This document shows positions 60,006 through 62,608 of a DNA stretch of 62,608 bases, one piece after another (the first letter of the stretch is position 1; the number at the start of each line of letters is the position of its first letter). The stretch is from positions 1 to 62,608 of the forward strand of contig JAFTFG010000023.1 of the NCBI GenBank assembly GCA_017449675.1. Reading direction: 5' to 3'. Below the pieces are notes generated by a model. It saw nothing but the letters and a program-made list of their open reading frames with translations, had not been told where the DNA came from and searched no databases. The stretch comes from Prevotella sp. Lineage in GTDB: Bacteria > Bacteroidota > Bacteroidia > Bacteroidales > Bacteroidaceae. The translations under genes were made by a program, and so were the position numbers.

Positions 60006-60619
60006 TAGCCTACGGGATGGTTGAGTTCCAGATAACTGGTCTCAGCGAGATGGAGTTCGGCTTTCAGTACGTCGAAGTCCATCGTGGCACGGGCAACAGT
60101 CTTCAGACCGAGGGCGGTGCAGGCGAGGTAGATATTCTGAGAGACATAACCTGCATCCATCGCTCCAAATTTGTCATTGGGAGCACGGTTGGAGTCCTTC
60201 GTGCTGACAAGGACGAGGGAGATGGGAGCCGACTTGGCAAAGGCTTGACGGCTGGCAATGGCATCACGCAAATCTTTGTCGGATACTTTGGTAAGCGTAT
60301 TGGCTTGGGCATTGTAGAGACAGACACCATCCTTGGAGCACACATATATTTTCACGTCCTGCATATTGACAGCAGAAGGAGCAGTTATCTTGCCCGTCTT
60401 GGCATCACTGACACCACAAGCAGCCCAAAGTAAGGTTGAGAGTGTCTGCTGGCTGATCTCCTGGTCGCTGTACTCACGTTGCGAACGGCGCTGTTGCAGG
60501 GCATCACCCAGCGTCATTGACAGTGTATTCACTTCAGGTTGTGGTAAACTGATCACCTCCTGAGCCTGCATGCTGCCCACCATCGTCAGGGCCAGCAAGA
60601 AAAGAATCATTTTCTTCAT
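60002..60619 (-). CDS. Exported nitroreductase-family (SagB/ThcOx-type) protein
   Basis: 205 residues with a signal peptide (L-F-L-L-A-L-T-M-V-G-S-M-Q-A-Q). The mature part has the FMN-dependent nitroreductase fold: R-R-S-Q-R-E-Y near 45, L-L-W-A-A-C-G-V near 64, P-S-A-V-N near 80, G-A-M-D-A-G-Y-V-S-Q-N-I-Y-L-A near 152, and N-H-P-V-G-Y at the end. Family members reduce nitro groups, quinones or oxidise peptide azolines using FMN. Export is unusual for this fold but recurs in Bacteroidota. It has its own promoter. Substrate unknown. Confidence 0.85.
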   Translation of the reverse strand: MKKMILFLLALTMVGSMQAQEVISLPQPEVNTLSMTLGDALQQRRSQREYSDQEISQQTLSTLLWAACGVSDAKTGKITAPSAVNMQDVKIYVCSKDGVCLYNAQANTLTKVSDKDLRDAIASRQAFAKSAPISLVLVSTKDSNRAPNDKFGAMDAGYVSQNIYLACTALGLKTVARATMDFDVLKAELHLAETSYLELNHPVGY

Positions 60620-60701
60620 TGTGTCGTATTTTTAGTTTTAGTCGTAGTTTCGTTTTAATTGCTGATAAGCATCCTTGTAGCAAACATCCAACAACCGTTG
60701 G

Positions 60702-60709
60702 CAAAGGTA
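60702..60709 (-). promoter_or_regulatory. -7 element of the nitroreductase gene
   Basis: The minus strand reads TACCTTTG, 83 bases before the start codon; an exact fit to the -7 consensus without a well-placed -33. Confidence 0.5.
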
Positions 60710-60803
60710 CACATTTCGTCTCAAACTGAGATAAGAATACCGATAAAAAGTTGGATATAACACTACTTTTTAACAAATAGTTTGATTATTCCTTGACTCA
60801 GTC

Positions 60804-61031
60804 CTATTGCCCCAATAGTCTATCTAATTGAGCCTGCAATTCCTCGCGGTTAGGCAGATATAACTGATAGCGGGCCGCAAACAGTTATATCTTCTTTCGT
60901 CATATTTCGTTTGCAAAATAACGGAATCCTCTCTTCCACAACCCACGACGCACAATCATCTCTGGCTTCGTGTCCTTCGACCGAATCGCAGCCATATTAA
61001 CAGATCGTTATTGTGATGAGAGTTTATCCAT
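60804..61031 (-). pseudogene. vsr: Broken vsr-like gene with a fused foreign 3' end
   Basis: Read on the minus strand from ATG at 61031: M-D-K-L-S-S-Q, stop (TAA at 61008-61010, probably a mutated CAA), then R-S-V-N-M-A-A-I-R-S-K-D-T-K-P-E-M-I-V-R-R, the N-terminus of Vsr very-short-patch repair endonucleases. After R-Y-F-A-N-E-I the frame stops again and the Vsr core is missing. In the same frame the last 26 codons (60884-60804) read L-F-A-A-R-Y-Q-L-Y-L-P-N-R-E-E-L and resemble the C-terminus of a DUF1016/YhcG-type nuclease. So two restriction-linked genes appear to have been joined by deletion. A consensus promoter is still present. It is divergent from the DNA methylase. Confidence 0.65.
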
Positions 61032-61035
61032 GCAG

Positions 61036-61066
61036 CAAAGATAGGCAAATTATTCAAAATGACAAA
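61036..61066 (-). promoter_or_regulatory. Surviving promoter of the vsr remnant
   Basis: On the minus strand TTTG (61063-61066), 19 bases, then TATCTTTG (61036-61043), a consensus promoter 5 bases before the first ATG of the broken gene. Confidence 0.75.
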
Positions 61067-61098
61067 ACATAATCGCCTACGCTTTTTTAACATAAATG

Positions 61099-61130
61099 TT
61101 TGGAAGTTTAAAAATATGTTTGTACTTTTG
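61099..61130 (+). promoter_or_regulatory. Promoter of the DNA methylase gene
   Basis: TTTG (61099-61102), 20 bases, then TACTTTTG (61123-61130), 30 bases before the ATG at 61160. Confidence 0.75.
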
Positions 61131-61159
61131 CTTCCGCTAACCAAATATGATGGGTAGTT

Positions 61160-62608
61160 ATGGGAAGAGAGTATTACCAAAAACCACTTTTTGATGATAT
61201 GCTTACAATGGAGCGACAACTTCAAAACAATGATAATGAGGTCGTCGTTAATCTCTCAAGCCCAATTGTTTCAAAATTAAAGAACTACTCACTGGAATAT
61301 TACGTAAAAGATATAGAAACACACGGACTAAAATACACTTGGGACTATATTTGCGAATATGTTTTAACGTACGGAGAAAATCGTGCTTTCCTTAATATTC
61401 ATAATTTCGGCGAAATGTACGAAATTGGACTTGCCATCCAAGATAAACAGCAGAAAAAAAAGAACGGACAATATTATACGCCAGATGATGTTGCCCTGAT
61501 TATGAGTGAATGGTTTGATTCTCTGGAGGGACAAAATCTTTGTGATGTCGGTTGCGGAACAGGGAAACTGATTTTAACCTATTTAGATTATATAGGTAAA
61601 GAGAGAGCCATAAAACTTCTAAAAGAAGGAAAAGTCTATTTGTATGATATTGATTCAGTTGCGCTAAAAATTTGCAAAACTGCGTTATTGCTAAAGTATG
61701 GCAAAGAATTAAACGATGAAATTCACGATATAGAAGGAGATTTCTTATCATCAAAAATTAAATTACCCCATAATTGCAAGGTTATATCAAATCCTCCTTA
61801 TGCGGCAATCCAGCAAGTTGGCTTATATTGGAAAAACACGATGGTGTTGAATGATTCACGAGAATTGTATTCAATTTTTATGGAGAAAATCATTAATGAT
61901 AGTCTCTCTTCTATCATAATCACACCATATAGTTTCATCTCTGGCTCAAAGTTTTATTCTTTAAGAAGGATCTTGAATCAATACAATGGAGAGATTTTTT
62001 CTTTTGATAATGTCCCAGGAAATATTTTCTGCGGGAGAAAACATGGCATTTTTAATACCAACACCAGCAACTCTGTCAGAGCAGCAATTACTATAGTTCG
62101 AAAAAACAATTCAGATGGATTTAGGCTTACTCCACTTATTCGTTTTAAATCTACGGAGCGAAAAGCCTTACTACAATGCAAAACACTTGAAAGATTCTTA
62201 TCACCTAAGAAGCAAAAAATATCATCTGACATGCCCATGTATTATAAATGTTTTAAGGAACTACAACCATTATATGATTGCGTGATAGCAAAAACAAAAC
62301 ACCATATACTTGCAGAACTTGTTTCCAGAAGCGGTAAATATACACTTTCAATGCCAAATACATGCCGCTATTTCACCAGTGCCATTTCAGGTAAGATGAA
62401 CAGAAGCGGACAAATAACTCTTCATTTTGACGATGAGAAAAAGTTCAATTATATCTATTGCCTGATTAATTCTTCTTTTGCATATTGGCATTGGAGACTC
62501 TTTGATGGAGGTATTACTTACCCTGTTAGTTTACTTTTAAAGATGCCTATATTCTACGAGTCTCTTACAGAAGAAGATCATTTGTTCCTTAAAGATATTG
62601 TGAAAGAA
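61160..62608 (+). CDS. N6-adenine DNA methylase (Eco57I/type IIG-like), 3' end outside window
   Basis: The frame is open from ATG at 61160 to the window edge, 483 codons with no stop. Motifs of an adenine-specific DNA methyltransferase: G-Q-Y-Y-T-P near 111, motif I D-V-G-C-G-T-G near 136, and motif IV N-P-P-Y near 213, followed by a target-recognition-like region (about 330-480, with F-T-S-A-I-S-G and Y-P-V-S-L-L-L-K). The layout fits Eco57I/BpuSI-like or type I modification proteins. The base composition is clearly more A/T rich than the rest of the window, a sign of horizontal transfer. The broken vsr/nuclease remnant upstream suggests a decayed restriction-modification island; the cognate restriction part, if any, would be downstream. 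Confidence 0.85.
   Translation, partial: MGREYYQKPLFDDMLTMERQLQNNDNEVVVNLSSPIVSKLKNYSLEYYVKDIETHGLKYTWDYICEYVLTYGENRAFLNIHNFGEMYEIGLAIQDKQQKKKNGQYYTPDDVALIMSEWFDSLEGQNLCDVGCGTGKLILTYLDYIGKERAIKLLKEGKVYLYDIDSVALKICKTALLLKYGKELNDEIHDIEGDFLSSKIKLPHNCKVISNPPYAAIQQVGLYWKNTMVLNDSRELYSIFMEKIINDSLSSIIITPYSFISGSKFYSLRRILNQYNGEIFSFDNVPGNIFCGRKHGIFNTNTSNSVRAAITIVRKNNSDGFRLTPLIRFKSTERKALLQCKTLERFLSPKKQKISSDMPMYYKCFKELQPLYDCVIAKTKHHILAELVSRSGKYTLSMPNTCRYFTSAISGKMNRSGQITLHFDDEKKFNYIYCLINSSFAYWHWRLFDGGITYPVSLLLKMPIFYESLTEEDHLFLKDIVKE

Overview
The window looks like a chromosome segment of a Prevotella-type Bacteroidota (Prevotella/Segatella/Xylanibacter group). The evidence is a SusC/SusD pair, a one-polypeptide hybrid two-component regulator, many signal-peptide glycan hydrolases, promoters of the Bacteroidota form (TTTG, about 20 bp, TAnnTTTG), a smalltalk-type micropeptide, and several secreted proteins ending in a Y-N-L-x-G-Q-x-V ... 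K-G-[LIV]-x-I-x-x-G-K-K motif. Species was not determined. No rRNA, tRNA or CRISPR array was seen.

Layout. 1-1930: end of a BASS-family transporter and an NADPH glutamate synthase-type flavoprotein. 1954-5956: an AraC regulator divergent from a large DUF4450-type secreted glycosidase. 6063-7355: a secreted protein of unknown function. 7661-11869: the hybrid two-component system. 11927-21656: a minus-strand polysaccharide-utilisation operon running PL9 lyase, BspA-type leucine-rich-repeat lipoprotein, SusC, SusD, and two fimbrillin-like lipoproteins. 21855-33965: an accessory block with a duplicated pair of secreted protein plus micropeptide at both ends. Between the copies lie a VapE / DUF4248 / HU-like / smalltalk / P5-lysozyme cassette with a folded leader RNA, a nested four-helix-bundle gene wrapped in elaborate repeats, and an AAA/DUF4143 ATPase. 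An AbiE-type toxin-antitoxin pair follows. 33966-48114: an eight-gene minus-strand operon for rhamnogalacturonan-I breakdown (small secreted domain, GH105, PL4, GH28-GH43 fusion, GH43, GH106, GH2, YhcH-like). 48254-56881: a second PL4 lyase with its micropeptide, then a divergent GH106 and GH2 pair. 56946-60619: housekeeping genes (nhaD, FMN-binding protein, dinB, nitroreductase). 60804-62608: a broken vsr-like gene divergent from a DNA adenine methylase that runs off the window.

How the genes work together. The PL9 and PL4 lyases and the GH28 would cut pectin and rhamnogalacturonan backbones outside the cell. SusC/SusD and the surface lipoproteins would import the oligosaccharides. GH105 would remove the unsaturated uronate left by the lyases, GH106 the rhamnose, and GH2/GH43 the galactose or arabinose side chains. 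The hybrid regulator probably senses a released fragment and switches the operons on.

The least explained features are: (i) three paralogous micropeptides (46-60 aa), each directly downstream of and translationally coupled to a secreted protein carrying the same modular tail; (ii) a pseudoknotted leader RNA in front of vapE; and (iii) the repeat-wrapped four-helix-bundle unit inside the vapE cassette.
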